The notes: generated from the letters alone by a model not told the origin. A stretch of DNA of 64,000 nt from Sphingomonas bacterium (GCF_903644135.1 NZ_CAHJXA010000001.1:1-64000), one strand, 5' to 3'; shown: positions 1-9,324, counted from the stretch's first letter. Numbers and translations are program-made.

Positions 1-525
1 ATCGTCGGCATGGGGCGGATCGGCCAGGCGGTGGCGATGCGCGCGCGCGCGTTCGGCCTGGCGATCCACTACCACAACCGCCATCGCCTGCCCGCCGTGG
101 TGGAAGCGCAGCTGGCGGCAACCTGGCACGCGGACCTCGACGCGATGCTGGCAACGGCGGATATCGTCACCATCCACACCCCGCTCAACGCCGACAGCCG
201 CGACCTCCTCGACGCGCGGCGGATCGCGCTGATGCGGCCGCATGTCTACCTCATCAACGCCAGCCGTGGCGGCATCGTCGACGAGGACGCGCTGGTCGCC
301 GCGCTGGAGGTGGGGCGGCTGGCCGGGGCCGGGCTCGACGTCTGGCGGCACGAGCCGAGCATCGACCCGCGGCTGCTGGCGCTGCCCAATGTGGTGATGA
401 CGCCGCATATGGGCTCGGCGACCTATGAGGGCCGGCTCGCGACCGGCGAGCGGGTGATCCAGAACATCCGCATGTGGGCTGACGGCCATCGCCCGCCCGA
501 TCAGGTGCTGGAAGGCTGGGCTTGA
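1..525 (+). CDS. D-2-hydroxyacid dehydrogenase, C-terminal part (5' end outside window)
   Basis: The reading frame is open from base 1, so the gene begins upstream and only about 174 residues are visible. It starts inside the NAD-binding Rossmann domain with the glycine motif GMGRIGQA. The three catalytic residues of the family follow: Arg in NASRGGIVDE, Glu in RHEPSIDP and His in TPHMGSAT. Family knowledge suggests an NAD(P)H-dependent reductase of a small 2-keto acid such as glyoxylate or hydroxypyruvate. The exact substrate cannot be read from this fragment. The next gene follows after 36 bases on the same strand. Confidence 0.85.
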   Translation: MVGMGRIGQAVAMRARAFGLAIHYHNRHRLPAVVEAQLAATWHADLDAMLATADIVTIHTPLNADSRDLLDARRIALMRPHVYLINASRGGIVDEDALVAALEVGRLAGAGLDVWRHEPSIDPRLLALPNVVMTPHMGSATYEGRLATGERVIQNIRMWADGHRPPDQVLEGWA

Positions 526-561
526 GCATTTGTTAGGCGCGGCGGGCTACACTCGCCAGCC

Positions 562-1878
562 ATGGAGAATGTCCGCATCGTCGCTGCGCCGCGGGAAGGC
601 GGCATCCTCGCGCATCTGACGACAGCGCGATGGATCGTGCCGGCGCTGTTCGCGCTGACGCTCGGCGTTCGAGTGGCGCTGATCTTGGTTTGGCCGCAGA
701 CGCCCTTCTCGGACGGTGCCTGGTATCTGCTGCGCGCGACCGAGCTGGCGCAGGGAATGGGCTATCAAGAGGCTGGGCATCCTACCGCCTTCTGGCCGGT
801 CGGCTTCCCCGGCCTGCTCGCGGGATCGATCTGGCTGACCGGCAGCGCCGTTCTCGGCCCGATGCTCGTCAACCTGCTGGCCGCGGCGGCGACGCTGGCG
901 CTGATCCTGTGGCTGGCGGCGGCGCTTGGCGCTGGCCTGGCGGCGGGGCGGATCGCGGGGCTGCTCTATGCGCTGTACCCGGCCAACGTCGTCTATGCCG
1001 GCGCGCCGCTGTCGGAGACGGCGTCGACCGCCGTCGCTATCGCCGCCTTCGCGCTGCTGATCGCCGGCCGGCGGCGCTGGCCGCTGCTGGTCGCGTCGGG
1101 GCTGATGTTCGGCGTGGCAACGCTGATGCGCGCGCAGTTGCTGTTCTTTCCGGTCGGCGGCGTCGTCGCGCTGCTGCTGGTCTACCGCGACCTGCGCTGG
1201 CGCGACGGGCTACGCGCGCTGCTGATCGTACACGTCGCCATGGCGGCGGTCATCCTGCCCTGGACATTGCGCAACGAGCGGGCGCTGGGCAGTCCCGTGC
1301 TGGTCTCGACCAATGGCGGCATCGCCCTGTTCACCGGGGCATATGATGGCGCGACCGGCGACTGGACGGGGTGGGAAACCACGCCAGTCTGGGACCGGAG
1401 CGGCATCGGCTATGACCAGCGCGTCGAGCGGCAGGTCGAGCTCAACGACCGCTTCCAGTCGCTCGCCAAGGGCTGGATTGTGGCGCATCCGCTGCGCTGG
1501 ACGGCGCTGGGCGTGAAGAAGATGGCGCTGCTCTGGCGTAAGGACAGCGACGCCTTCTGGTCGATGCACGAGAGCTATCCCGATGAGGAGCGAGGCTGGA
1601 CGATCGTGGCGGTGGTCGACCAGCTCTATTATTTCGCGATCCTGCTACTGGCCGTGCCGGCTCTGGTCGTCGGCGGGCGCGGGATCGTCCGGCGCGATGC
1701 CGACACAAGACTGGCGCTGCTCGGCTGTATGCCGGCGTTCGTGACGCTGACCGCGTTCGCCTTCACCGGCCAGATCCGCTATCACTTTCCGGCGATGCCG
1801 TTCCTGATCGTCGCCGCCGGCTGGACGCTCGCCCGCTGGCTCAGTCGCCGGTCAGGATACGATCGACCAGCTGCTTGA
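562..1878 (+). CDS. polytopic membrane protein, glycosyltransferase family 39-like
   Basis: A 438-residue protein with about ten hydrophobic segments. A first membrane helix is followed by an Asp-containing periplasmic loop (PFSDGAWY), the position where GT39/ArnT-type enzymes carry their catalytic acidic residue. It then has LYPANVVYAGAPLSE, typical of the dolichyl-phosphate-mannose mannosyltransferase (PMT_2) fold. The likely role is transfer of a sugar from a polyprenyl-phosphate donor on the outer face of the inner membrane; the acceptor is unknown. No clear ribosome binding site precedes the ATG. The last 38 bases overlap the 3' end of the convergent flavin oxidoreductase gene. Confidence 0.6.
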   Translation: MENVRIVAAPREGGILAHLTTARWIVPALFALTLGVRVALILVWPQTPFSDGAWYLLRATELAQGMGYQEAGHPTAFWPVGFPGLLAGSIWLTGSAVLGPMLVNLLAAAATLALILWLAAALGAGLAAGRIAGLLYALYPANVVYAGAPLSETASTAVAIAAFALLIAGRRRWPLLVASGLMFGVATLMRAQLLFFPVGGVVALLLVYRDLRWRDGLRALLIVHVAMAAVILPWTLRNERALGSPVLVSTNGGIALFTGAYDGATGDWTGWETTPVWDRSGIGYDQRVERQVELNDRFQSLAKGWIVAHPLRWTALGVKKMALLWRKDSDAFWSMHESYPDEERGWTIVAVVDQLYYFAILLLAVPALVVGGRGIVRRDADTRLALLGCMPAFVTLTAFAFTGQIRYHFPAMPFLIVAAGWTLARWLSRRSGYDRPAA

Positions 1879-3244
1879 CCGTCGGCACGAAGCCGTTGGA
1901 ATAGAACGGGTCACGCTTGAAGTTATAGGCGGCATGACCGGCGAACATCAGGTTCGCCTCGGTATCGCCGCCGTGAGCGATCTCCTGCAGCGTCTTTTGA
2001 ATGCAGAAGCTGCGCGGGTCGGCCAGCCGCCCGGTGGAGTTGGTCTCGGTGTCCGCCCAGGACGAGAACAGGCATTGCGACAGGCAACCCATGCAGTCGG
2101 CCTGATCCTTGCGGATTTCCGCCTTTTCCTGCGGGTTGACGAAAACCAACGTGTTGTCGGGCGTCTTCAACGCATCGGTAAAGCCGGCCCCGAACCACTC
2201 GCGCGCGCGCAGCAGGTCGCCGCGCGTCACCCAGAAGTTGCGGCCCTTCACGCCGACGTCGAGCTGGAAGACATGGTCCCCCGCCTCCTGCGTCGAGAAG
2301 GCGATCTGCCGCTCCGACCGCGCCTCCAGCGACCGCAGGAACGGGTTGCGCACCGCCGATGAGTAGAAGCCGGTCGGCGAGAAGCGGTGGAGCAGCACCT
2401 CGCCCGGTTCGATCGTCATCAGCCGCTGCTTCCAGCCTTCCGGGATCGGGCTCTCGCGCGTCAGCAGCGGACGCGTGCCATATTGGAACGCGATCGCGCC
2501 CAGCTCGGCATTGTCGATCCAGTCGCTCCAGTCGCGCAGGTACCAGACGCCGCCGGCCATCACGATCGGCGTCGTGTCGGGGATGCCTCCCTCGCGCATC
2601 GTCTCGCGCAGCGCCTTGACGCGCGGATAGGGGTCCTCGGGCTTCAGCGGGTCCTCGGCGTTGGACAGGCCGTTATGGCCGCCGGCCAGCCACGGGTCCT
2701 CATAGACCACCGCCGCCAACCACTGCGCCGCCTTGCTGTACGCCCGCTTCCATAGCGCGCGGAAGGCGCGGCCGGAGCTGACGATCGGCAGGTACGATAC
2801 TTCGTAGGAGGCGGCGATCTCGCTGAGCTTGTAGGGCATCCCCGCGCCGCAGGTGACGCCTGCAACCAGCCCCTTGGTCCGCTCCAGCACGCCGTTCAGC
2901 ACGCGCTGGGCCCCGCCCATCTCCCACAGCACGTTGATGTTGATCGCGCCCTTGCCGCCGGCGATTTCGAACGCGCGGCGGACCTGCTCGACCGCGCCGT
3001 CGATGGCGTACTGGATCAGCTCCTCGTGACGCGCCCGCCGGGTCAGCTCGCGATACACCTGCGGCACGATCTTGCCTTCGGGATCGTAGCTGTCGGCGTT
3101 GACCGCGGAGACAGTGCCGATGCCGCCAGCGGCCGCCCAGGCCCCGGCCGAGGCGTGGTTGGTCGCGGCGACGCCCTTGCCCCCCTCGACCAGCGGCCAG
3201 ACTTCACGGCCGTGATAGTTGATCGGGGTCAGGCCCTTGAACAC
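1841..3244 (-). CDS. NAD(P)H-dependent flavin oxidoreductase / nitronate monooxygenase family
   Basis: 467 residues with an FMN-binding TIM-barrel layout: GGIGTVSAV near residue 40, VAGVTCGAGMP near 130 and IVMAGGVWYLRDW near 225. Nitronate monooxygenases of the NPD group share these. The protein is longer than typical members (about 320-380 residues). A C-terminal extension carries a cysteine cluster, DCMGCLSQC, that could bind metal or form disulfides; this is not part of the core family. It is the last of three minus-strand genes, 69 bases after the glycosyltransferase. Substrate unknown. Confidence 0.75.
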   Translation of the reverse strand: MFKGLTPINYHGREVWPLVEGGKGVAATNHASAGAWAAAGGIGTVSAVNADSYDPEGKIVPQVYRELTRRARHEELIQYAIDGAVEQVRRAFEIAGGKGAININVLWEMGGAQRVLNGVLERTKGLVAGVTCGAGMPYKLSEIAASYEVSYLPIVSSGRAFRALWKRAYSKAAQWLAAVVYEDPWLAGGHNGLSNAEDPLKPEDPYPRVKALRETMREGGIPDTTPIVMAGGVWYLRDWSDWIDNAELGAIAFQYGTRPLLTRESPIPEGWKQRLMTIEPGEVLLHRFSPTGFYSSAVRNPFLRSLEARSERQIAFSTQEAGDHVFQLDVGVKGRNFWVTRGDLLRAREWFGAGFTDALKTPDNTLVFVNPQEKAEIRKDQADCMGCLSQCLFSSWADTETNSTGRLADPRSFCIQKTLQEIAHGGDTEANLMFAGHAAYNFKRDPFYSNGFVPTVKQLVDRILTGD

Positions 3245-3313
3245 GTGTCGTCACTCCCGGCGAAGCTACGTCCCGTAAAGCCAAAGGACGCCGCAGGCGA
3301 GCCCTAACCTTTG

Positions 3314-4450
3314 TTACCCCAGCGCGCCGGGTCGGCCGATCGCCTCTTCATACAAGGCCTTATACCGGGCGATCATCACCCCCTCGTCATATTCGGCGCG
3401 CGCCTTGGCCTGGTTGGCGGCTCCCAGGGCGTGGCGAAGCTCGGGGTTGGCGACCAGTTGCTGGAGAGCATCACGCAGCTGCACCTCGCCCATCTCGGCA
3501 CCGATCATCGGTGCGTTATGCGCCGACAGCATCACCGGCACGTCGCCGACCGGGGTCGACACCACCGGCAGCCCCGCCGCCATCGCCTCGACCACCGCCA
3601 GCGGGAACTGCTCGCTCGACGACGACAGCGCGGCGATGTCGAACAGCCCGGTATAGGCGTAGGAGCGCGGCACGAAGCCGGGCATGACCAGCCGGTCGGC
3701 GATCCCCATCATCGCCGCGGCCTGGCGGATCGCGCCCTCCTCCGGCCCCTCGCCGACGATCACCAAGCGGAACCGCCCGGCAAGCCCGCCACAGGCGCGC
3801 ACCAGCTTGGGCAGGTCCTTGACCGGGCGCAGGCCGGCGACGGCACCGATCACCACCTCGTCCTTGCGGCGGACCAGGCCGGGGATCGCCTTGAGATCGG
3901 GCCGCTGCGCGTAGAGCATCGTCGGGATGCCGTTGACGATGCGGCGTACTTGGGAGGCGGGCTGTTTCCAGGTGCCGAGCGCGATCCGCTCCAGCGCCTG
4001 CGACGGGACCGCCAGCGCATGGGCGGCGGGCAGCGCGATGCGGCGATAGATGTTGCGCTCGCGCTTCAACCCGGCCGCCTCGTCGGCGTTAAAGCCGTCC
4101 TCGTGATGGACCAGCGGCGGTGCCTGCTTGCCGAACACCCGCCGCGCCATCACCCCGTCGATCGCGCCCCAATTATAGGTGAGCACCAGGTCGAAGCCGC
4201 GCATGAACCGCGCGATCGCCTCGAACCGCGTCACCGCCGGCCGGCCGGTCAGCGACGGCGGGTCCAGCGCGATCTCGTAGCGGATGCCCTTGGCGATCGC
4301 GTCGCGCGCGCCGAGCGCATCGGGCACGCCCGAGACGATCACATGCCGCGCCGCGTCGCCGAATGCGTTCATCAACCGAACGGCGCGCGCCTCCTTGCCT
4401 CCCAGGGAAAAGGAGGAATGGAGGTGGAGGATGCGGACCGGCGCGGCCAT
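3314..4450 (-). CDS. glycosyltransferase family 4
   Basis: 378 residues with two Rossmann domains. The N-terminal acceptor domain begins with HLHSSFSLGGKE. The C-terminal nucleotide-sugar domain holds the EX7E motif (EQFPLAVVE) followed by AMAAGLPVVSTPVGDVP, diagnostic of GT4. It would transfer an activated sugar to a lipid or glycan acceptor at the cytoplasmic face of the membrane. It starts 6 bases after the alpha/beta hydrolase, so the two are likely cotranscribed. A long open frame on the opposite strand across this gene is a codon-bias shadow. Donor and acceptor cannot be told. Confidence 0.85.
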   Translation of the reverse strand: MAAPVRILHLHSSFSLGGKEARAVRLMNAFGDAARHVIVSGVPDALGARDAIAKGIRYEIALDPPSLTGRPAVTRFEAIARFMRGFDLVLTYNWGAIDGVMARRVFGKQAPPLVHHEDGFNADEAAGLKRERNIYRRIALPAAHALAVPSQALERIALGTWKQPASQVRRIVNGIPTMLYAQRPDLKAIPGLVRRKDEVVIGAVAGLRPVKDLPKLVRACGGLAGRFRLVIVGEGPEEGAIRQAAAMMGIADRLVMPGFVPRSYAYTGLFDIAALSSSSEQFPLAVVEAMAAGLPVVSTPVGDVPVMLSAHNAPMIGAEMGEVQLRDALQQLVANPELRHALGAANQAKARAEYDEGVMIARYKALYEEAIGRPGALG

Positions 4451-4456
4451 CGACGT

Positions 4457-5314
4457 TCAGGCCACCACCCGGGCGAGCAGCCGGTCGATCGGCTCGTGCA
4501 GCGCCGGTTCGGACAAGGTCGGCGCATGGCCGACTCCCGCTACCGTCGTCAGCTCGGCACGGTCGAGCCCCGCGACCATCCGCTCGGCGGTCGCCGCCGA
4601 CAGGATGTCCGACCGGCCACCGCGCACCACCAGCGTCGGCACGTCGCGCAGCGCCGACAGCGCCGCCCACATATCGGGGCCGGTCTCCGCACCCGGGTTG
4701 CGCAGCGGCTCGGCGATCTTGAGGTCGTAGTCGAGGACGATCCGCCCGGCGCTCGTCAGCCGGTACAGCCGCTTGGCCATCGCCAGCCAGTCCTCGATCC
4801 GCCAGTCGGGATAGACGTCGCGATTGGTGTCGGCGACGGCGCGCGCGGCGTGCATCCAAGTCGGGAAGCTGGACGCGCGACCGACATAGCCCTTGATCCG
4901 CGCGAGGCCGACCGGCTCGATCTCCGGCCCGACATCGTTGAGCAGCGCCGCGGCGATCGGTGCCCCCGCCCGGGCCAGCAGCATCGTGACGATCCCGCCC
5001 AGGGAGGTGCCGATCACGACGAACCGTCCAATCCCCTGATCAGCGAGCAACGCCTGGACATCGGCCACATAGGTCGCCGGGACATAGCTCATCGGGTCCT
5101 TCGCCGCCTCGCTGCCGCCGCGCCCGCGCAGGTTGACGGCGAGCACGCGCCAGCGTCCCGCCAGCCGCGCGGCGAGCGTGTCGTAATCGCGCGCGTTGCG
5201 GGTCAGCCCTGGTAGGCAGACGATCGGCGGACGGCTCGCATCGCCGGCATAGTCGCGGGCGTGCAGCTTCAGCCCGTCGGGCGAGGTCCAGTACAGCTGC
5301 TGATACGCCGACAT
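4457..5314 (-). CDS. alpha/beta-fold hydrolase
   Basis: 285 residues with the alpha/beta hydrolase plan. The oxyanion region is VCLPGLTRNARDY, the nucleophile elbow is GTSLGG (GxSxG), the acidic residue lies in VRGGRSDIL and the histidine in VAGVGHAP. It lacks a signal peptide, so it is probably a cytoplasmic esterase or related enzyme. It is the first gene of a minus-strand unit that continues into the GT4 gene 6 bases later. The start is head-to-head with SelO, 37 bases apart. Confidence 0.85.
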   Translation of the reverse strand: MSAYQQLYWTSPDGLKLHARDYAGDASRPPIVCLPGLTRNARDYDTLAARLAGRWRVLAVNLRGRGGSEAAKDPMSYVPATYVADVQALLADQGIGRFVVIGTSLGGIVTMLLARAGAPIAAALLNDVGPEIEPVGLARIKGYVGRASSFPTWMHAARAVADTNRDVYPDWRIEDWLAMAKRLYRLTSAGRIVLDYDLKIAEPLRNPGAETGPDMWAALSALRDVPTLVVRGGRSDILSAATAERMVAGLDRAELTTVAGVGHAPTLSEPALHEPIDRLLARVVA

Positions 5315-5351
5315 GGTTGCGCCCCCGGTGACCCGCGCCCCATATCGCCGG

Positions 5352-6710
5352 ATGCCCTTCTCCCCGCAAGCATATCGGCCCGCCGCCGCCCTCCTGTCGC
5401 TCGGGCAAGGCTTCTACGATCCGGTCGAGGCGGCGGACTTCCCGCAGGCAAGGCTGCGCTTCCGCAACGACTGCGCCGCCGCGGAGGTGGGCCTGAGCGA
5501 GCTGACCGACGACGAGTGGTGCGCGCATTTCGGCCGGTTCGTGGCCATGCCGGGCACGCTGCCGCAGCCGCTGGCGCTACGCTATCACGGTCACCAGTTC
5601 CGCCACTACAATCCCGAGATCGGCGACGGTCGCGGCTTCACCTTCGCGCAGCTGCGCGATGCGCGCGGCCGGCTGATGGACCTCGGCACCAAGGGCTCCG
5701 GCACGACGCCGTGGAGCCGGTTCGGCGATGGCCGGCTGACCCTCAAGGGCGGCGTGCGCGAGGTGCTGGCGAGCGAGATGCTGGAGGCGCTGAACGTGGC
5801 GACCAGCCGCAGCTTCTCGCTGATCGAGACCGGCGAGGCCCTGCATCGCGGCGACGAGCCTTCGCCGACCCGCTCGGCGGTGCTGGTGCGGCTCAGCCAC
5901 GGCCATGTCCGGATCGGCAGCTTCCAGCGGCTCGCCTATCTGCGCGACGAGGCGGGACTGCGGGCGCTGACCGGCTACGTCCTGCGCGAGCTGTACGGCG
6001 AGGATAGCGACGACCCGATCCGCCTGCTCGACCTCGTCGTCGCCCGCACCGCGACGCTGGCGGCCGGCTATATGGCGGCGGGGTTCGTCCATGGCGTGCT
6101 TAATTCCGACAACATCAACGTCACCGGCGAGAGCTTCGACTATGGCCCGTGGCGGTTCGCGCCGACCTGGGACCCCGGCTTCGTCGCCGCCTATTTCGAC
6201 GAGGGCGGCCTCTACGCCTTTGGCCGCCAGCCCGAGGCGATCCACTGGGACGTGATGCAGCTCGCCGCCTCGCTGCGGCTGATCGCCGACAGCGAACCTT
6301 TGATTGCAGCGCTGGAGCGATTTGCGGAGCGATACCAGCCGGCGATCGCCGCGGCGATGCTGTGGCGGCTTGGCGTCACGCCGCGCGGCCCCGCTGAAGA
6401 CCGTGCGCTTGTCCAGGTCGTCGAGCGGGCTATGCGCCGCACCGGCGTCGCGCTCGAACGCTTCTTCTGGGATGCGTTCGGCGGAACGTTGCCGGCCAGC
6501 TACGCAGATGACTGGGAGGAAGTGCGCGCGGCGCTCGCAAGCTATCAGCCCCGCACGTCGCGCAACCACCCCTATTGGCAAGGCGGCCCCTGCTCGATGC
6601 TGATCGATGAGGTCGAGGCGATCTGGGCGGCGATCGACCGCGACGACGATTGGGGACCGTTCGACGCCAAGGTGGCCGCGATCCGTGCGATGGGGCAAGC
6701 ACTCGCCTGA
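5352..6710 (+). CDS. selO: protein adenylyltransferase SelO (YdiU family)
   Basis: SelO is a pseudokinase-fold enzyme that transfers AMP from ATP to protein Ser/Thr/Tyr residues and is linked to redox stress. The family signatures are present: RYHGHQF, the glycine-rich ATP region GTKGSGTTPWSRFGDGR, and the metal-binding stretch HGVLNSDNINVTG with its DYGPW continuation. At 452 residues it matches shorter bacterial members. The ATG at 5352 is chosen because the upstream in-frame GTG at 5313 abuts the divergent hydrolase start and would add 13 unconserved-looking residues. Confidence 0.9.
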   Translation: MPFSPQAYRPAAALLSLGQGFYDPVEAADFPQARLRFRNDCAAAEVGLSELTDDEWCAHFGRFVAMPGTLPQPLALRYHGHQFRHYNPEIGDGRGFTFAQLRDARGRLMDLGTKGSGTTPWSRFGDGRLTLKGGVREVLASEMLEALNVATSRSFSLIETGEALHRGDEPSPTRSAVLVRLSHGHVRIGSFQRLAYLRDEAGLRALTGYVLRELYGEDSDDPIRLLDLVVARTATLAAGYMAAGFVHGVLNSDNINVTGESFDYGPWRFAPTWDPGFVAAYFDEGGLYAFGRQPEAIHWDVMQLAASLRLIADSEPLIAALERFAERYQPAIAAAMLWRLGVTPRGPAEDRALVQVVERAMRRTGVALERFFWDAFGGTLPASYADDWEEVRAALASYQPRTSRNHPYWQGGPCSMLIDEVEAIWAAIDRDDDWGPFDAKVAAIRAMGQALA

Positions 6711-6753
6711 TCCTTGACTTGCCCTTGAGGGCGGCGCGGTCACATAGGGCACC

Positions 6754-8166
6754 ATGCCCGACGCGCTGATCTCGCACGAACCCGCGACCAGCATCGAGCT
6801 GTGGCGCGGCACGGCCGGCGATGTCGACGCGGAGGTGGCGGTCGCCCGCGCCGCTTGGAGCGGCTGGGCGGCGCAACCGCTCGGCTTCCGCAGCGAGACC
6901 CTGCGCCGTTTCGCCAACGTCGTGCGCCAGCGCAGCGAGGCATTGGCGGACACCTGCGCCCGCGAGACCGGCAAGCCGCTATGGGAGGCGCGCGCCGAGG
7001 TCGAGGCGGTGATCGCCCGTGTCGACATCTGCATCCGCGCCTATGGCGAGCGCACCGCCCAGCGCCGCATCGATGCCCCGCTCGGCGCGCGTCTGGCGGT
7101 GCGCCACAAGCCGCATGGCGTCGTCGCGGTGATCGCGCCCTTCCCCTCGCCGCTGCTGCTCCCCGCCGGCCGTATCCTGCCGGCGCTGCTCGCCGGCAAT
7201 GCCGTGGTGTTCAAGCCGTCGGAGCAGGTCCCGGCCAGCGCCACGGCGCTGACGGAGTGCTTCCACGCCGCCGGCCTGCCGCCCGAGTGCCTGCGCCTCC
7301 TTATCGGCGGTTCGGCGGAGGGCAAGGCGCTGGCGGCGCACCCCGATGTCGACGCCGTGCTGTTCACCGGCTCCGCCCGCAGCGGCCTGGCGCTTGCCCG
7401 CAGCCTGGCGGCGCGACCCGAGACGCTGCTGGCGACCGAGCTAGGCGGCAACAACCCGATCGTCGTGTGGGACACGCCCGACCTCCACAGCGCCGCGGTG
7501 CTGGTGGTGCAGTCCGCCTTTGCCGGTGCCGGCCAGCATTGCATGGCGGCGCGACGACTGATCGTCGAGCAGCGGCTTGCCGAGCCGTTGCTGGCCGCGG
7601 TCAACGCCCTGATCGGCCGCCTGATCATCGGCGCGCCGCACGACAGCCCCGCTCCCTTCATGGGACCGGTCCGGGACAATGCGACCGCGGATGCGCTGAC
7701 CGAGAGCTTCCTCGAACTGCTGATGCGCGGCGGCCGGGCGCTGCGCCATCCCGAACGGCGCGACGACCATCTACCCTTCCTGACGCCGGCGCTGATCGAC
7801 GTGACCGGCATCGCCGAGCGGCCCGACATCGAGCTGTTCGGGCCGATCCTGCAGGTCGTCCGCGTCGACAGCTTCGACGCTGCCATCGCCGAGGCGAACG
7901 CCACCCGCTTCGGGCTGGCCGCATCGCTGATCAGCCAGACGCCGGCGCTCTATGACCGCTTCTGGGCGGGAACACGGGCGGGCATCGTCAACTGGAACCG
8001 GCCGACGATCGCGGCCGCGGCATCGGCTCCGGCGGGCGGCACCGGCTGGTCGGGCAATCACCGGCCCGGATCCTGGTACGAGGCGGACAATTGCGCCTAT
8101 CCGGTGACCTCCAACGAGGCGGAGTCGGCGCGGGCCTCGATCGGTATCGGCCTGCGCGATGGCTGA
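6754..8166 (+). CDS. aldehyde dehydrogenase, succinylglutamate-semialdehyde dehydrogenase (AstD)-like
   Basis: 470 residues, closest in motif pattern to AstD, which oxidises N-succinylglutamate semialdehyde with NAD+ in arginine catabolism. Visible are the Lys of VVFKPSEQVPA, the NAD site FTGSARSG, the general-base Glu in ATELGGNNP and the nucleophile Cys in AGQHCMAARR. The segment that normally reads P-(W/Y)-N-F-P, supplying the oxyanion-hole Asn, is APFPSPLL here, so that Asn appears replaced by Pro. No other ast gene is nearby, which argues against a classical AST operon. The real substrate is uncertain and activity may be altered. Confidence 0.75.
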   Translation: MPDALISHEPATSIELWRGTAGDVDAEVAVARAAWSGWAAQPLGFRSETLRRFANVVRQRSEALADTCARETGKPLWEARAEVEAVIARVDICIRAYGERTAQRRIDAPLGARLAVRHKPHGVVAVIAPFPSPLLLPAGRILPALLAGNAVVFKPSEQVPASATALTECFHAAGLPPECLRLLIGGSAEGKALAAHPDVDAVLFTGSARSGLALARSLAARPETLLATELGGNNPIVVWDTPDLHSAAVLVVQSAFAGAGQHCMAARRLIVEQRLAEPLLAAVNALIGRLIIGAPHDSPAPFMGPVRDNATADALTESFLELLMRGGRALRHPERRDDHLPFLTPALIDVTGIAERPDIELFGPILQVVRVDSFDAAIAEANATRFGLAASLISQTPALYDRFWAGTRAGIVNWNRPTIAAAASAPAGGTGWSGNHRPGSWYEADNCAYPVTSNEAESARASIGIGLRDG

Positions 8167-8239
8167 CGAAGCTGGCCTACGCACCGACCAAGCATCGAAA
8201 CCATTGCGGAGTGTGGCCGGCGGGCTCATCTGGCGAAGC

Positions 8240-9031
8240 ATGGCCAGTCTGCTCGACCCCCAAGCCCGCGGGCGCGTGATCCTCGTCGGTGCCGGCCCGG
8301 GCGATCCGGGGCTGCTCACCGTCCGCGCGGTCGAGGCGCTGAGGGTAGCGGACGTTGTCGTTCATGACGGCCTGATCGATCCGCGCGTCCTCGACCTCGC
8401 CCCCGCCGCTGCGCAGCGCATCTCGGTCGCCAAGCAGCGCGCGCGCCACACGCTGCCGCAGGATGCGATCAACGCGCTGATCGTCGCGCATGTGAAGACC
8501 GGCGCGATCGTCGTGCGGCTGAAGGGCGGCGACCCCTTCATCTTCGGCCGCGGCGGCGAGGAGGTGGAGGCGGTGCGCGCCGCCGGCCTGCCGGTCGAGG
8601 TGATCCCCGGCGTTTCGGCGGCGCTGGGCTGTGCGGCGGAGGCGATGCTGCCGCTCACCCACCGGGATCATGCGTCGGCCGTCTCGTTCGTCGCCGGCCA
8701 GTGCAAGGGGCTGAGCGAGCAGGACTGGTCGGGGCTGGCGGGTCAAGGCCGCACCTTGGTGATCTACATGGGCGTCGCCACCGCCGACGCGATCGCCGAC
8801 AAGCTGATCGCCGACGGCGTCGCCCCAGACATGCCGGTCGCGGTGCTGGAGCGCGGCACGCTCGCCGGCCATCGCGCGCTCAAGACATTGCTCGCCGACC
8901 TGGGCGCGATGGTGAAGCGCGAGGGCGTCGCCAGCCCGGCGATCATCGTCGTCGGCGAGGTCGTCGAGCTGTCGGACGCCGAGGACAAGCTCGCCCGCTG
9001 GGCTCGCATCGCGGATGAGGTAGCGGCATGA
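8240..9031 (+). CDS. cobA: uroporphyrinogen-III C-methyltransferase (siroheme branch)
   Basis: SAM-dependent methylation of uroporphyrinogen III to precorrin-2, the first step towards siroheme, the cofactor of the sulfite reductase two genes downstream. The 263 residues match single-domain SUMT enzymes: VGAGPGDPGLLT at the N terminus, VRLKGGDPFIFGRGGEE, and VIPGVSAALGCAAEA. The oxidase/ferrochelatase domain of CysG is absent, so those steps must be encoded elsewhere. An in-frame ATG at 8159 overlapping the previous stop codon is possible but adds 27 residues before the domain. The stop overlaps the next start as ATGA. Confidence 0.88.
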   Translation: MASLLDPQARGRVILVGAGPGDPGLLTVRAVEALRVADVVVHDGLIDPRVLDLAPAAAQRISVAKQRARHTLPQDAINALIVAHVKTGAIVVRLKGGDPFIFGRGGEEVEAVRAAGLPVEVIPGVSAALGCAAEAMLPLTHRDHASAVSFVAGQCKGLSEQDWSGLAGQGRTLVIYMGVATADAIADKLIADGVAPDMPVAVLERGTLAGHRALKTLLADLGAMVKREGVASPAIIVVGEVVELSDAEDKLARWARIADEVAA

Positions 9032-9324
9032 AGCTGCTGACCGGCAACGACCTGCCTACCGGCGACGTGATCTGGTGGACCGGCAGCGGCTGGTCGCGCC
9101 ATGTCGAGGAGGCCGCTGATGTCGGCGGCGGCGGCGACGCGCTGGCGCAGGCCGAGGAAGGCGCGCGGCGGGTCACTGCGGCCTACCTCATCGACGCGAC
9201 CGACACGCCGCAAGGCCCCCGTCCCGCGCACATCAAGGACCGCGTGCGTGCGCTTGGCCCGACGGTGCGCCCCGACTTGACGCTGAAGCCTGCCGGTCCT
9301 TCGGCAGGGGCCTGGGTGATCTGA
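9028..9324 (+). CDS. DUF2849 family protein of the sulfite reductase operon
   Basis: A 98-residue soluble protein starting LTGNDLPTGDVIWW, the pattern of DUF2849. From family knowledge, DUF2849 genes commonly sit between the siroheme methyltransferase and the nitrite/sulfite reductase in alphaproteobacteria, exactly as here. Function is unknown; position suggests help in sulfite reductase assembly, electron delivery or cofactor handling. It overlaps the upstream gene by 4 bases and the downstream gene by 1 base, so translation is probably coupled. Confidence 0.8.
   Translation: MKLLTGNDLPTGDVIWWTGSGWSRHVEEAADVGGGGDALAQAEEGARRVTAAYLIDATDTPQGPRPAHIKDRVRALGPTVRPDLTLKPAGPSAGAWVI

Noticed and set aside
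3311-5215. 634-residue open frame opposite the GT4 and hydrolase genes
   Set aside because: No recognisable motif, biased composition, and both genes on the other strand have intact catalytic motifs.
6721-6732. Short inverted repeat GCCCT/AGGGC after selO
   Set aside because: Only 5 pairs with a 2-base loop and no T-run; not a convincing terminator.
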